A DNA stretch of 64,000 bases from Dryomyza anilis (Eukaryota > Arthropoda > Insecta > Diptera > Dryomyzidae). A program made the position numbers and the translations under genes. Shown here piece after piece: positions 44,918 to 56,079 of this stretch; the stretch's first letter is position 1; each line of letters starts with the position of its first letter. The DNA is taken from positions 66,561,867-66,625,866 of the forward strand of contig OX638133.1 in assembly GCA_951804985.1 (NCBI GenBank), read 5' to 3'. The notes under the pieces were generated by a model. The model did no database searches. It was given only the letters and a program-made list of their open reading frames with translations, and was not told where the DNA came from.

Positions 44918-45439
44918 ACGAATTTAAATTGATTTTTGATATTTATTGTTTTGAACTTTTTATTGAAGTTTCGGTTTTAGTTTCCCATATTTCATTTTGT
45001 TGACTCACAAGTGACCGAGTTGTGGCTAATTCAAAATAGATTGCTTCCAATCAGTTTCAATTCATTTATTTGTGATTTATTCGAAGTTGCTTTCATTGTT
45101 ACCTCTTGTTGGTATATTTGAAGCTAGAAGGCTACTACAGAACCGAAATAAAATGTATATGTAACCATTTTTAGTTAAAATTGCCGATGTGTGGTTACTT
45201 GGAAAATATACTGAAGGCCGTTTACACAATATCCAGTTAAGTGTTTCATTTCCATATATTCTATGAGAAACTCTAAGTTGAAGTGGCAGTTACTGCTTAA
45301 ACGAAGATGGTGAATACAGCTGTAAGTTCAATATGGATTGTGATGGAATGTAAGTTTTTAAAATTGTTCAATTTTGGTAAGAACATTTTTGGTTGTTATT
45401 TTGAAAAGGATCGACCGATCAGCACCAAAATTTGCTGGA

Positions 45440-45695
45440 TATACACAATCCAAAAATGAAAAGAAAAAGAAAAAAATACTATATAAATAATAGTTTTTTA
45501 CTATTAAAAATAGTCAATAGGATAAATTATTATTTTAACCGGAAAATACCATTAAATACTAGAAAAAGCCATGATATTGTCATTGAGATTATTATTTTAT
45601 TATTTTTTAAATTATTTTTTGTATACTGTTAAATCAATAATTATCCTATTGACCAATTTTAATGGGATTTAAGAGATTTTTTTCTGGGTGTAAGA
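45440..45695. mobile_element. MITE related to the 60173/61407 family
   Basis: AATAGTCAATAGGATAAATT near 45508 and AATTATCCTATTGACCAATT near 45640 are inverted, and the right end is TTTTTTTCTGGGTGTA. The words GTCAATAGGAT and TGGGTGTA are shared with the elements at 60173 and 61407, where GTCAATAGGAT lies near the left end. It is about 250 bp and non-coding. Confidence 0.5.
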
Positions 45696-45917
45696 ACAGT
45701 CTTAGTCGAATTAGCAAATTCATTTAATTTGTTTGTTTGGAAACAGAATCAGTACCGGAACCGCTATTTTAAATAAAAAAAATTATTTTTATATAACAAA
45801 AGAAATGTGATTTTATTGTTTGAAAAGCATTCTAGAATAATTATATTTTTCAGAAAAATATTGACAGCAAATTCAATAAACAAAATTTTATGAATCTTGA
45901 TTTCAACAATTTAAATA

Positions 45918-47268
45918 TTATAAAGTATGAAAACATATCATTTCGTCTTCGCCAATTTGTTGTACATCTGCGAGGAATAAAATTCTGGTTTGAGTTGATA
46001 GTCTTAGCTGACAAGCTTGAGGTGAACTGACTGTTTGATTTGTTTGAGCTGATGTTGCCAGATTTGAAGAAGTTGATTTTGAATGTGTAGCAATACTAAT
46101 CAAAAGTTCTAAATTCGGTTCGTGAATTTCCATGTTAGACGTTGTGTTAGAATTGGAAATCCTTTCAGATGCCAGTTGAGTTGCTTCGAGGTATTGATAC
46201 GTGTTTAAACCTGCGGTCGACTTTTGGCAATATTTTTTACAAGGCCGCAGTTGGTTTTGATGTGGTTTTATAGTCTTTCCAATAGGTGTCGTAATTAGGT
46301 ACATCATCCTTCCAATCAGCTTTTCAATTTTTCCTTCAACCCGTTTATTCCCTCTTGAAAAATTTTTGAAATAAACTGTTTCATTTATACAAAAATGTGA
46401 TTTAACAAAATTAAATGGCGTATATCTTGTAGTAGGTGCAGGTTTAAGAAGAGATAATAATGTTCGTGGTTGACGCACGTGTAAAAGCTCTGCAGGCAAT
46501 TTCCCACTACTGTTGGGAGTAGTTCTGTATGTCGTAAGATAAGCCAGCAGGGAATTTTGTATATTTTTACCATCCATTAATTGTTTTTTCATAGATGTTT
46601 TGAATGTTCGAACAAAACGCTCAGCTTGTCCATTAGATGCTGAATGGAAAGGTGCTGTAGTCAAATGCTGAATCCCATGAATTTTGCAAAAATTATCAAA
46701 TTCATGAGATGTGAACTGTGTACCATTATCTGTTACAATGGTCTGCGGTAATCCTTTCAATCGAATGTTTTGAAGTGCTTTCAAAGTAGAAATAGTAGTA
46801 GCATTTTCCATTTTCCTCACATATGGAAATTGTGAGAATGATTCAACACAAATGAGCCACATACAAAATTCGAATGGTCCAGCGAAATCCAAGTGGATTC
46901 GTTCCCAAGGACCTGCAGATTCTGGCCAAGGTGAAAATTGTTTTGGGGGTCTGGAATGCAAGCGTTGCAAGACTGGCATGAACGAAGCAACTGGCTCGCC
47001 GATATTGTTCGTGGCCTGGAATCGAAAATGATATTTCAATCATGATATCGATTCCAGGCCACCAACAATATCGGCGAGGCAGTTGCTTCGTTCTGACTAT
47101 ACCCCAATGTCCTTCATGCAGCAATTTGAGCGTTTTGTTGTGTACTTGGGGTGGTATTACAACTCGATTGTAATCCGTTTGTAAAATTATTACTCCGCTA
47201 AAAATTGTAAATTTCAATCGAAGCCGAAAATATGCTCTAATTCTTTTTCGGTAATCTGATTTGGCCAA
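45918..47268 (-). pseudogene. Integrase of the Ty3/gypsy relic
   Basis: The N-terminal zinc-binding part is recognisable on its His side (LLHEGHWGIVRTKQLPRRYC and WWPGIDIMIE) but its Cys pair is lost around the inverted duplication at 46980-47093, where the frame also changes. The DDE core follows: HLDFAGP, IVTDNGTQFTS and GQAERFVRTFK carry the three catalytic acidic residues. The C-terminal part has VEGKIEKLIGRMMYLI, the GPY/F-like region, and a Ser/Thr-rich tail ending MICFHTL before TAA. Confidence 0.9.
46980..47093. repeat. 46-bp inverted duplication in the integrase gene
   Basis: 46980-47025 (GAACGAAGCAACTGGCTCGC onward) and 47048-47093 are reverse complements with two mismatches, separated by 22 nt. 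It has no TIR-element features and lies exactly where the integrase zinc finger should be, so it probably arose by a template-switch error. Confidence 0.85.
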
Positions 47269-47394
47269 CCGTTTAATATATAATATAATACTTTACGTAA
47301 AATTACATCATTTTTAATAAATTCTGCTATCATCTCTGTGTCTAGTGGAAAGTTTATGTCGATCCAATTAATTTCATATGCGTCTTCAGATTTG

Positions 47395-48168
47395 TCAAAA
47401 TCTACATCTCCCTGCATTTCCATGCTCTTTCGTATTTTTATACTGAATCGTATTTTTATACCCAGACAGTATTACTGCCCAGCGTTGAAGACGATGTGCT
47501 GTTGTAACAGGAATTCCTTTTTTAGGATTCAAAATTGACACCAAAGGCTTATGATCGGTAACCAATGTGAATTGACGTCCATACAAATAATTATGAAATT
47601 TTCGAATACCAAAAATTACAGAAAAACCTTCTTTTTCTATTTGACCAGAGAGTATATATTTGATATATAGTTTCCGTACAAGTGGTTTCGCTGCCACTTT
47701 TGTCAAATAAATTCAAACATTGGTTATGTGGAAATTGAAACGAAAATGTTGTCAACAGACACATTTTCAAATCAATATTCTGATGTTTTCTGCCAGATTT
47801 TTGGCCAGAAAAATAATTGAAATTTATAAGGAGTTGGATTGCAATGTATCTTGGTAAGTTTGGTTGTAAATTATCCGCGGACAGATCCAGTTTTGTGCAC
47901 TGTTTTCCTCTGTTAACTTCAATCTGTAAAATTCCACTTTCACATAACCAATGTTTTCGGCAGCGACGACAGCAAACTCGGAAGGAATCTCTATTAAAAA
48001 TCTATACTCTCTGATTTGACTGTAATTTTTCTGGTGTGCATTTAAAGTTATGGAAGCATGTGCAATCGGACGCTCAGAATCATCCGGAAATAAATGAGAT
48101 ATCACAGCACCGATACCGTAAGAAGATGCATCTGTGGCCAATATAATGGGTAATTTTGGTAATTTCAA
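47395..48168 (-). pseudogene. RNase H of the Ty3/gypsy relic, split by a MITE
   Basis: The first part (48020-48168) has the catalytic block ILATDASSYGIGAVI and ends at the MITE. The second part (47395-47645) has FGIRKFHNYLYGRQF and LVTDHKPLVSIL. The host frame is the same on both sides of the insertion once one copy of the 7-bp duplication is discounted, so the insertion came after the frame was set. It ends near EHGNA, where a shift breaks the frame. Confidence 0.85.
47646..48013. mobile_element. 368-bp MITE inserted in RNase H (7-bp TSD ATTTGAC)
   Basis: CAGAGAGTATATATTT at the left and, reversed, CAGAGAGTATAGATTT at the right are the ends, and inversion continues inward through TTCCG and CGCTGCC to CATTGGTTATGTG. 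ATTTGAC lies directly outside both ends (47639-47645 and 48014-48020). CAGAG ends fit hAT elements, which normally give 8 bp; the eighth base differs here. A diverged partial relative is at 3060-3245. Confidence 0.85.
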
Positions 48169-49486
48169 TTATCTGATGTTTCAGCTCCTGGAAAGCTTCC
48201 TCTTGTTCATTTCCCCAATGATATTCTACGTTTTTTCTTCGAAGTAAATTTAAAGGCGCGCAAAATTCTGAATAATTTCGAATAAAAGTGCAATAATAAT
48301 TGACTTTTCTCATAAATGACTGAAGTTCAGCTAAGTTTACAGGGCGAGGTAAATTTTTAATAGCTTCAGTTCCTGATTCTGATTGTTGAATTCCAGATCC
48401 ACTAATGGTGTGACCCAAATATTCAACTTTTTCTTGCATAAAAGTACATTTAGATAAGTTACAACGCAAACCACTTTCTTGTAATCTATAAAAGAGATGT
48501 CGCAAATTTCGAATATGGGCTTCTTCATTCTCACCTGTGCAGATGATGTCGTCTATGTAGTTTACGCAACCAGGAATGTCGCTAATAATTTGCTCTATTA
48601 AATGTTGAAAAATTGCGGGTGCGCTTGCAACACCAAAAGGTAAGTATAGACCCAGGTATTGGTATAGACCCAGAGGTGTGTTAACAACTAGTAAATTTTT
48701 GGATTCCTTATCCATTTCTATCTGTAAATTAGCGTCAGCTAAATAAATCTTTGAAAACATCTTTCCATTCTTCAGTTTGTGAAATAAGTCACGAATCCGT
48801 GGAATAGGATGTTGTTCTATATCCATTTGTTGATTAATTGTGAGTTTAAAATCACAGCAAATTCGAATTTTGTATTTAGGCACAATTACAAATGGCGAAG
48901 CCCACTGACTAAATTTAACTGGTTTCCAGATGCACAAATCTGTCAAACGTTTAGCTTCATTTTTAAAAGGTTCATGTAGTGCATAAAGAATTGGCCTCGA
49001 CTTGCGAAACTTTGGTCGGGCATCTTCTTTCCTGTAAATATGTGCTTTCATTTTATTGCAACATCCTAATTCGCTAGTAAAAAGTTGTTGAAACTCGTCA
49101 CATAGTATTTGAATATTTTGATTATTATCAATTCTAAAAATTTGAACTGACTTATATTCGTCGTACCAATTTAAGCCAAAAATGTTGTTGCAAAGTTCTG
49201 AATTTGCAACCAAAAGCTCAAGGATTTTAGTTTCCTCTCCAAGTTTTACTTTAACCTGCATGGCACCTAAGATAGGTACTTCAACATTACCATATCCAAA
49301 CAATTTAACATTGGTTTGATATAAAGACGGTGCATTTAACATCTTGTAGTTTGTTAAGCCTATGATGGAGCGAAGTGCCCCTGTGTCAAACTGAAGTTGT
49401 ATCATCTGACTGTTAATTTCAGCATTTATGAGCATCTTATTGCCTATTCTTGTAATGTTGTTATAGACTACAATGTGCCAATGCAA
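48080..49486 (-). pseudogene. Protease and reverse transcriptase of the Ty3/gypsy relic
   Basis: The aspartic protease active site is LQFDTGALRSIIG (about residue 32). The RT follows from about residue 160: ARPKFRKSRPILYALHEPF, WASPFVIVPK, RICCDFKLTINQ, the first catalytic block FSKIYLADANLQIEM, LPFGVASAPAIFQ, the YIDDI box and YLGHTISGSGIQ. The first catalytic aspartate of the KIDL block is Tyr here, so the enzyme would be inactive. The frame breaks near 48130 at the start of RNase H. Confidence 0.9.
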
Positions 49487-50270
49487 TGTGCAATGTGCCC
49501 GAAGCGTTTACATTTGTAACATTGCGCTTTGATATACTTGCAGTTCCGTTTTTCATGACACTTGAAACATCCAGCACATGATGGCAATTGGTTAGATTGT
49601 TGCTTGTTCGTTACTTGAGGATGTTGAAATGAGTGCTGATTGTACCGCTGAAATTTATTTTGATGACTTTGATGTTGCTTTTTTTTTTGTTGTTGTCTTA
49701 TCGCAAAGATTTCTGCTTCTTTTGATGAAGAATCCTTCATTCCGATGATTGTTTTCTGTGTTGACTCAAATGTTTCCGCGATTTGCAAGACTTCCTTCAA
49801 TGTGGGATCCTCCTTGTGCAACGAAGCCGTTCGTATCGGTTCGTCAGGTGTATATAAAATTAGAATATCTCTTATTAATTCGTCTATAAATTCGCTACCA
49901 CAATTTTCACTTTTGCAAACAAAATTGCATTCTCTTGCCATACCTCTTAATTCAGCTACCCACTGTTGATACGATTCGGCAATTCGCTTTTGTCTTTTAT
50001 AAAAATCGTATCTGGCTTTGATGACATGCGTCTTTGCTTTAAAATGACCATCGAGTTTGGCCACTAGTTCCTCAAAAGGACTTACTTGAGAATTTTGTTT
50101 CCCAACAAGCTTCTGTAGTAGTCTAAATGCATTATCTCCAATCCAGGATAGAAGAAATGATCTCTTTTTCTCGTTGTCGTCAACTCCATATGCTTTAAAA
50201 TGTTCTTCCAGCTGTCTCCTATATGCGTCGAAATCGTGCTTCTCTTCATCAAATGGATGAAATTTCGGTA
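49468..50270 (-). pseudogene. gag of the Ty3/gypsy relic
   Basis: The frame is open from the truncation point at 50270 through 49468. The upper part has the capsid-like order YRRQLEEHFKAYGV, RSFLLSWIGDNAFRLLQ and FYKRQKRIAESYQQWVAEL. A Gln/Lys/His-rich linker follows, then CxxC-type pairs and the zinc knuckle CYKCKRFGHIAHC. The true start is lost. Its end overlaps the next frame by 19 nt in a different frame, as is usual when gag-pol is made by ribosomal frameshifting. Confidence 0.85.
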
Positions 50271-50724
50271 CTTCGGTCTAAGCCGAATATAAATACACTA
50301 CACATATGTGTGGTTACCATTCAAAGTTGTATATAGGTCACCAGGGTATACGAATCCTGAGAATAACTACAAACATTCAATCGCTGAAGAATTTCCATTC
50401 ATTTGATACCCATATTTACAAATGGGTAGGTGCACCGAATTTCGATTTTTTTTTGGGAACCACAAGTCGTTTCGCGGGAGAAAAATATTTTCATGAATTC
50501 AATATATATGTGACCAAAACAACTTTACCTGAACACGTATACAGTAAAATTCACCAGTAGATGTGTTTTATATGATAAATTTCAACATAATTGGTCGGTT
50601 TACAGGTCATAATGGACTGATCATGCCCATTTTCACTGACAGACAGCGTAGATATATAATTAATCTAAATTAGGAGTTTCATTTATTGAGCTCTTCTAGT
50701 TTTTCTGTAATCGTGATTTTTGAC
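50271..50724 (+). repeat. DINE-like repeat, 5' and middle part
   Basis: It starts at the hairpin (TTCGGTCTAAGCCGAA) and continues through CACATATGTGTGG and ACCCATATTTACAAATGGGT to TTTTCTGTAATCGTGATTT. It lacks the GACA core and the 3' end. It truncates the gypsy gag on its left. Confidence 0.75.
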
Positions 50725-50794
50725 AGCAAATTCAATAAACAAAATTTTATGAATCTTGATTTCATCAAGTTAAATATTATAAAGTATGAAAACA
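50725..50794 (-). repeat. Second copy of the gypsy 3' end
   Basis: GACAGCAAATTCAATAAACA and the following 50 bp match 45863-45937 with about two differences, including the end of the integrase frame (reverse of ATGTTTTCATACTTTATAA). It is a separate fragment of the same retrotransposon family in the same orientation, on the other side of the DINE-like repeat. Confidence 0.75.
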
Positions 50795-51185
50795 TTTCAA
50801 CTTGGAAACGGGTTTTAGTTTTAGTCCCTGGGTTTTAGTCCCTGGATAGAAGAATATTTCTTGATATAGTAATAATTTTATTTTTATTGTATATCTTACA
50901 AATTTATGTCAAAATTTATTTTATTTATATTATTTATAAATTAAAAAATATAAATTTAAAAAAAATATCCAATGAATGGTTGCAGTATGTATATATAGTT
51001 AAGCCATCTAGACGTTTATTTGACAAATTGTGAGTTGAGAACGTCACATAGACAAATAAATATATTTTATTTTTTACCGGAAATTCTGATTATTCGCAAT
51101 CACGATTAATCAATTATTCGATAAATCGTATTTTCAATTAACCAAAAATACGATTAATCGGTTAATTATAACTTTCAATTAATAT

Positions 51186-52584
51186 CGTGATCTTCCAACT
51201 GTTGGTACGAAAGTAGAGCTGCAGAGGCGCCTGATGGAAGAATATTGATATCGCCCAAGATATTGATATCGCACTGCACGGTTTCGAAGTAGAAGTTGCT
51301 GTACCGTCATTGAAAAATCTGGATACTGAGGAAAAAGCGCATTCTCAAGTTTTTGATATGAGCCTGTTGATCGGAGCTATGCAGCAACAGTTTCAGATAA
51401 TGGCTCAAGAAAATTCCAGACAGTTTCAAGAAAATTCAAAAAAACTTAAAACAGAACTTCAACAAAATTCAAATCAACTTAAAACATATCTTCGAGAAAA
51501 TTCGAAACAGCTACAAGAAAATTCCAACAAAATAGAACAGAAACTACTAGAGAATTCCAACCAACATCAAGTAAAAATTGAGCAACAGATGCAGGAAAAT
51601 TCTAATCCATGGCAAAGTAAACCAACTTGAGGCACATATAAAAGACATTGTAGTGGACATTGATGATAAATTTGAAAAGTTGGAAAATGGTTTCGACAAA
51701 AAGCTACAGAAAATACAAGAAAATGTCAGTTTACTACAGATAAATGGATCCGTAATGCATTTTGTTAGTGGTTCGAAGGTGAAATTGCCGATTTACGATG
51801 GAACCACAGCGTTCAACATTTTCAAGCTGCAATTTGAGACCACGGGTGTAAGTAATCGATGAAACAATGAAGACATGGTAGCAGCGCGTATTGTGGCACT
51901 GAAAGGAGGATCAGCCGAAGTTTGACTGACAGTTCCAAAAAGTTACATAAACAGTTATTCAGCGGTCATGGGTGCATTGCAACGAAAATACAGCAGTGAC
52001 CACATGACACCTATTTACAGAATACAGCTAAAGTTCCGAAGGCAACGTAATGGCGAATCGTTGCAGGAATATGCTGCGGATGTTGAAAGACTTGCACATT
52101 TGGCGTATTCCGATTCAGCGTGTGATTTCTTGGAAATGTGCAAGATAAATGCGTTCGTTTAAGGCATACGGGAAAACGTGCAGCAATGACTATGCCGAAG
52201 GTGACATTTATTGAAACGGTCACCACAGCGCTTACGCAGGAAATAGCGACTACATTGTGCCGATCAATGACGAAGAAAAGTGTACTTGATGAGGAGGGAG
52301 GAGCGTCCAAAGCCAGCGTTAAATCCGCTGCCAACAGAAACACTCAATTGAAAGGTAACTGCTACAACTATGAAAAATATAGGCATATGACACGCGACTG
52401 TCGTAAAAAACGTGAATGTGTAATTGTGCAACCACCTAAGGAATACCGAGCAGAAAAGAGACCTGAGGATGGTCAAAATAACGCCAGGGAATATCATGGC
52501 AATTCGGGCAGTGTGTCGGCACGAGTGTGTATAATGGAATCCAGAGAATGCTCGACGGAAGATGTCATGGCAGATGATCAATGA
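51186..52584 (+). pseudogene. gag of a second gypsy-type retrotransposon (SAP motif, coiled coil, zinc knuckle)
   Basis: The remnant begins with LPTVGTKVELQRRLMEEY, which fits a SAP DNA-binding motif as seen at the start of some fly gags. From 51310 a long helix has 10-11-residue repeats of the type ENSxQLxxxLQ (51400-51610), a predicted coiled coil. The capsid region reads LPIYDGTTAFNIFKLQFET and MGALQRKYSSDHMTPIYRIQ across frameshifts. A damaged zinc knuckle follows near 52350 (GNCYNYEKYRHMTRDC, one Cys replaced by Tyr). Stops and shifts make it dead. Confidence 0.75.
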
Positions 52585-52976
52585 ACTCTAGAGCAAATTC
52601 GAAATGATCAAGGAACAACAAAGAAAGCCATTATGGAAAGAGTTGGCATCCAACAGTCCAATAAGCAAGGCTTACTGGGATCAGTGTCAAAGCCTGAAGT
52701 TACAAAATGGTTGTTTGTATCGTGTGTGGGAAACTGAAAATGGCACATCTGCACGAAATTTGATTGTTGTTTTCAAGTCAAAAATAAAAGCGATAGTACT
52801 GAAATGCCATTGTGGATCCAATGGATGTCATTTGAGCATTAATAAAACGATTGAAGAAGTCAGAAGTCTATTGGGTCGGATATCAGAAGTCAGTCGCCTA
52901 TTGGATTCACAGATGTAAGCAATGTGTATCCGCAAAAAGAAAACCCGTCAGGAGTTGCGGTAAAATGAATCAATAC
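52585..52976 (+). pseudogene. Integrase N-terminal remnant joined directly to gag
   Basis: The frame from 52604 reads PLWKELASNSPISKAYWDQC, then LKLQNGCLYRVWE, then CHCGSNGCHLSINKTIEEV, the linker and HHCC zinc-binding region of gypsy integrases (normally HxxxxxGHxGxxKT). Just after the stop at 52916 the Cys part is visible as AMCIRKKKTRQELR. Protease, RT and RNase H are absent between gag and this piece, so a deletion of about 2 kb is inferred. Confidence 0.7.
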
Positions 52977-52978
52977 AA

Positions 52979-53209
52979 CACTCAGAAAAAAGTTTCCTCA
53001 TAATAAGGAAAATTTACTTGTTAGCTGTTAATTAAATTGTTTTTAAAAATTACAATTTGGATTGTTATCACCAACAATCTCATGACATTTTAAATATTAA
53101 CAATCTGAATGTCAAATCGACAATATATTGACAATCTGATCATGAGATCTATTTTGAACACCAAGATTGTTACAATATTGTCGGAAATAACAATTAATTT
53201 CTGAGAGTG
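52979..53209. mobile_element. MITE with ACACTCAGAAA ends inserted in the gypsy relic
   Basis: The left end ACACTCAGAAAAAAGTTTCC and the right end, reversed, TACACTCTCAGAAATTAATT are inverted with a 2-bp indel. The interior is full of CAATCTG/CAGATTG and CAATATTG words (for example GACAATATATTGACAATCTG). Part of its interior (53024-53195) recurs inverted at 57594-57764. Confidence 0.65.
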
Positions 53210-53444
53210 TATGTAAAATGGTCGATTTTAATATAGATTTCAAGTAGCAGTTCCCACAACTTGACAGCAGCAATTCTCATACATGCAAATTCAACATCGA
53301 ACTTTTGCTGTACCAGAAACCATTGACGCAAAATGGTTAATTCCGAACGGCGAGACGAATGTTTATCTGCTTTATAAATCGCAGAAGTTACACATAAAAC
53401 TGAAGACTACGTCAATTTGTAATTTAAAATGTGTATGTTATTTT

Positions 53445-53512
53445 TATTGGAAACTAACGATTCCTTTCGACTCGCAATCCAACGCACTAACCTTAAGCTA
53501 CTGACGCTACTC
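53445..53512 (-). mobile_element. SINE tRNA head, reverse strand
   Basis: On the - strand it reads GTAGCGTCAGTAGCTTAAGG, then TTAGTGCGTTGGATTGCGAG and TCGAAAGG, matching the A-box half of the SINE copy at 33975. The B box and body are missing. Confidence 0.65.
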
Positions 53513-53578
53513 ACACGTTTTTAAAACATTTGATAAAATTGATTTGAATAATTTGATTTTATCCACTTTTTATTATTT

Positions 53579-54447
53579 ACACTAAGAAAACAAAGATGAT
53601 TACCAGAAATGTCACAGCCCTAAATATTAAGTTATTTAAAAATTATTTAGATCGCACTTGAGAGAACCATCTCTCAAAAACATCCGTCAAATACGATAAA
53701 TATTGGTAGCAACCATCTTTCAAATTTATTTTGTATAGCAACCATCAATTAAACATCTGCCAAATAGGAAGATAGTTGATGAATATTTGAAAAAGGTACT
53801 CCATTTGAATTGGCGGAGTAATTTTTATTGAATTGAAAGAAAATGAATCAAATGTATTTTTAATTATTCTAGAATTAAAACAGTATTCTGGTTATACATC
53901 GCCATCATCATTATAAATCCTTCGAAGGTAAAATTGTACAACGATTTGAGATTTCTTCGCAAAAGAACCAAGTCCGACCGGCGACGCTGTCTTCAAAGTA
54001 AACACTGAAAAGAAATATTTTCCATCACGTGTTGATAATTTAAATCACAGCATATTTTATTTTCACTTTTAACATCAAAATGAAAAACTTACAGCATTGA
54101 GTTGGCACTTTTTTACTCAATTTGATTTCCTTCATTGTTGTGGATAAATCGAGCCTAAGAAAAAAGTACGACATTTTCCTTTTTTATGGTGTCAAATGTC
54201 AACATTCCTCAAAAGTATTGCTGCAAATGTCCAAGAACTCTGGATGTTTGCTGTAAATATCTCAATTTGCATTGCTGTTGTGGCAAACATCTCGTAACTA
54301 TCTGCATATATGTCATATTTAAAAAATATTAATAGTTTTGCTGCAACTTTATTGAAACTTATGGGATGTTTGAATATTTGCTACAAGGCGTAAATTTAAA
54401 ATGATAGTTGCAGCAAGACTTTCATAAACATCTTGTTTTCTTAGTGT
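53579..54447. mobile_element. TIR element packed with CAACATCT-type words
   Basis: ACACTAAGAAAACAAAGATG at the left and, reversed, ACACTAAGAAAACAAGATGT at the right form the ends (one indel). The interior repeats CAACCATCT, AACATCTxxCAAA, or the reverse GATGTTTG and GATAGTTG, about a dozen times, mainly in the outer 250 bp of each side. No coding sequence, and no clear target duplication. Confidence 0.65.
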
Positions 54448-55366
54448 ATATATCATTTATAATTTAAAACAACGGCTATACAGAGCATAGTCCAAACAAG
54501 GGATGGGCATGTATACGTGATTCTGATTGATTCCTAATTTTACTCACGTGATTGTGAGTAGACCAAAAAATAACGTGAGTGAATGTGCGTGAGTACAATT
54601 TTTTCGTGAGTGAGTCGAATATTTCATAAAATAAAAAATCACTCTTTTAATTTTTTGCGATTTTTCTATATTTTTGCTGTACTACAGAACAAGTAGGGCC
54701 ACTCAGAAGGCTTTGGGAAGATGGCTGCCAAATCAAACCCTTGCTAAGCGACCGTCATATAGCCACCTCTTCTTCAACTCATAATATCTAGTTGCAAGGT
54801 TTCAGCCCTGCAAACCGGCCTTACTTAGTATGGGCTAGTCAATTTTTGTGGGGTCATGTCAATAGTTTTAGCTTGGTTTCATACGACCGTTCATGGAAAT
54901 AACGCATATTTTTTTCGATATTGATAACACTTTATTGACTTTCCTTTGTTTATTAAGTTTAGTTTGTTCCAGGGGTTCGTGTGGGGTCCCGTTTTTATAA
55001 ATGTAGTAACCAAAAAAATCGCTTCAAAAATAATTTTTTCCAAAATCAATTCATCCCTGGTAAATTCTACTCCGGACTATTTTTTATTGATTATTCTTTT
55101 CGAGAGATAATTTTTTCCAGAGACTATTCTGAATATATTCTGAATTCTGGATATTTTAAATTGACATACAACAAAGTGTTGTTACTATCAAGAGACATCC
55201 TGTTATATATAAATGAAAATGTATTTATATTAACAAGATTATCATTGTCATTTAAAAAACAATTCTTGTCGTAATAATAATGCTATCCTTTCAATTTATT
55301 TCATTGAATAATTTTAATTTCTAGAATTTATTGAAAAACATTGAAAAAATATTCTTGTGATGAAAC
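54448..55366. other. Mixed repeat remnants without a gene
   Basis: Near 54500 the words CACGTGATTGTGAGT and CGTGAGTGAATG recur (54545-54615). At 54980-55150 degenerate ATTCxxCCCxGG words resemble the decayed minisatellite at 7130-7640. The + strand frame 54981-55274 is a product of that repeat. I see no host gene. Confidence 0.4.
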
Positions 55367-55634
55367 CAGAGCTCTCGATTGGCCAAGTTCTCGGGTTTTA
55401 AATGTTCGAACTACCCGGGTAGTTCTTTTGTTTGTTCGTCTGACCGCTTTTTTCTGTTTGTCCGTTCGTTTTCTTAATGTCGAAAAGTGAAAAAAGACAT
55501 GACATTTTTATTGCAGAAATCGGAAGCAGACATAGTAGGAAATCGAAAGGTACCCCCTAAACAAATCCAAAATCCGATTTATAGCTTTCGAGCGTCCAAG
55601 AACACGAAATACTCGAAGAAAATCGAGAGCTCTG
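55367..55634. mobile_element. 268-bp hAT-type MITE (CAGAGCTCTCGATT ends)
   Basis: The 14-bp ends CAGAGCTCTCGATT are perfect inverted repeats. The flanking 8-mers GATGAAAC (55359-55366) and GTTGAAAC (55635-55642) match at 7 of 8 positions, fitting a hAT target duplication with one later change. Non-coding. Confidence 0.8.
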
Positions 55635-55642
55635 GTTGAAAC

Positions 55643-56079
55643 CATGGTTGAAGTATATACAGGTTAAGTCATCTTTCAAAATTCAGTCGCCATTTCCCTT
55701 TTTTTAGAAAACTGTTTGAAAGATTCAACAATTGTTTATGAATATTTTAAAACAAAACATCAATGCTTTGTTTACAATTTCATAAAAACAAATAATATTC
55801 AAAACTTTAAATTAAATAAATTTCAACATTTTGCCAACTTTCAGGATTTTTTATGATCGAAAAAGACCACAGTGATTGGCATAAGTGATAAAAGTGAATA
55901 TGTGTAGTGAAATTTTAATAAAATCTCCAATTTGCAATGCATAAAAAACTATAACCTGAAAATAAAGTTTGAAATGACAATTAATTCTTGTATTTTTAAA
56001 ATTTTCTTCTTGACATTCTCAGCACTATGTATGCCAATTAAACGTCGAGATGGTCTAACCTCTATATACTTCAACCATG
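55643..56079. mobile_element. 437-bp MITE next to the hAT MITE (9-bp TSD)
   Basis: CATGGTTGAAGTATATACAG at the left and, reversed, CATGGTTGAAGTATATAGAG at the right form a TIR of about 25 bp with one mismatch. The 9-mer GGTTGAAAC flanks both sides (55634-55642 and 56080-56088), a length typical of Mutator-like elements. The left copy of this 9-mer overlaps the right target duplication of the hAT MITE. Non-coding. Confidence 0.7.

Larger units (their letters stand above)
45863..50270 (-). mobile_element. Defective Ty3/gypsy retrotransposon, gag to integrase
   Basis: Gag, protease, reverse transcriptase, RNase H and integrase follow each other on the - strand in Ty3/gypsy order. The 5' part is cut at 50270 by a DINE-like repeat and no LTR was recognised. 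The RT reads like Mag-type elements. The copy is broken by frameshifts, a point change in RT, a 368-bp MITE in RNase H and a 46-bp inverted duplication in integrase. No envelope-like gene was seen. Confidence 0.9.
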
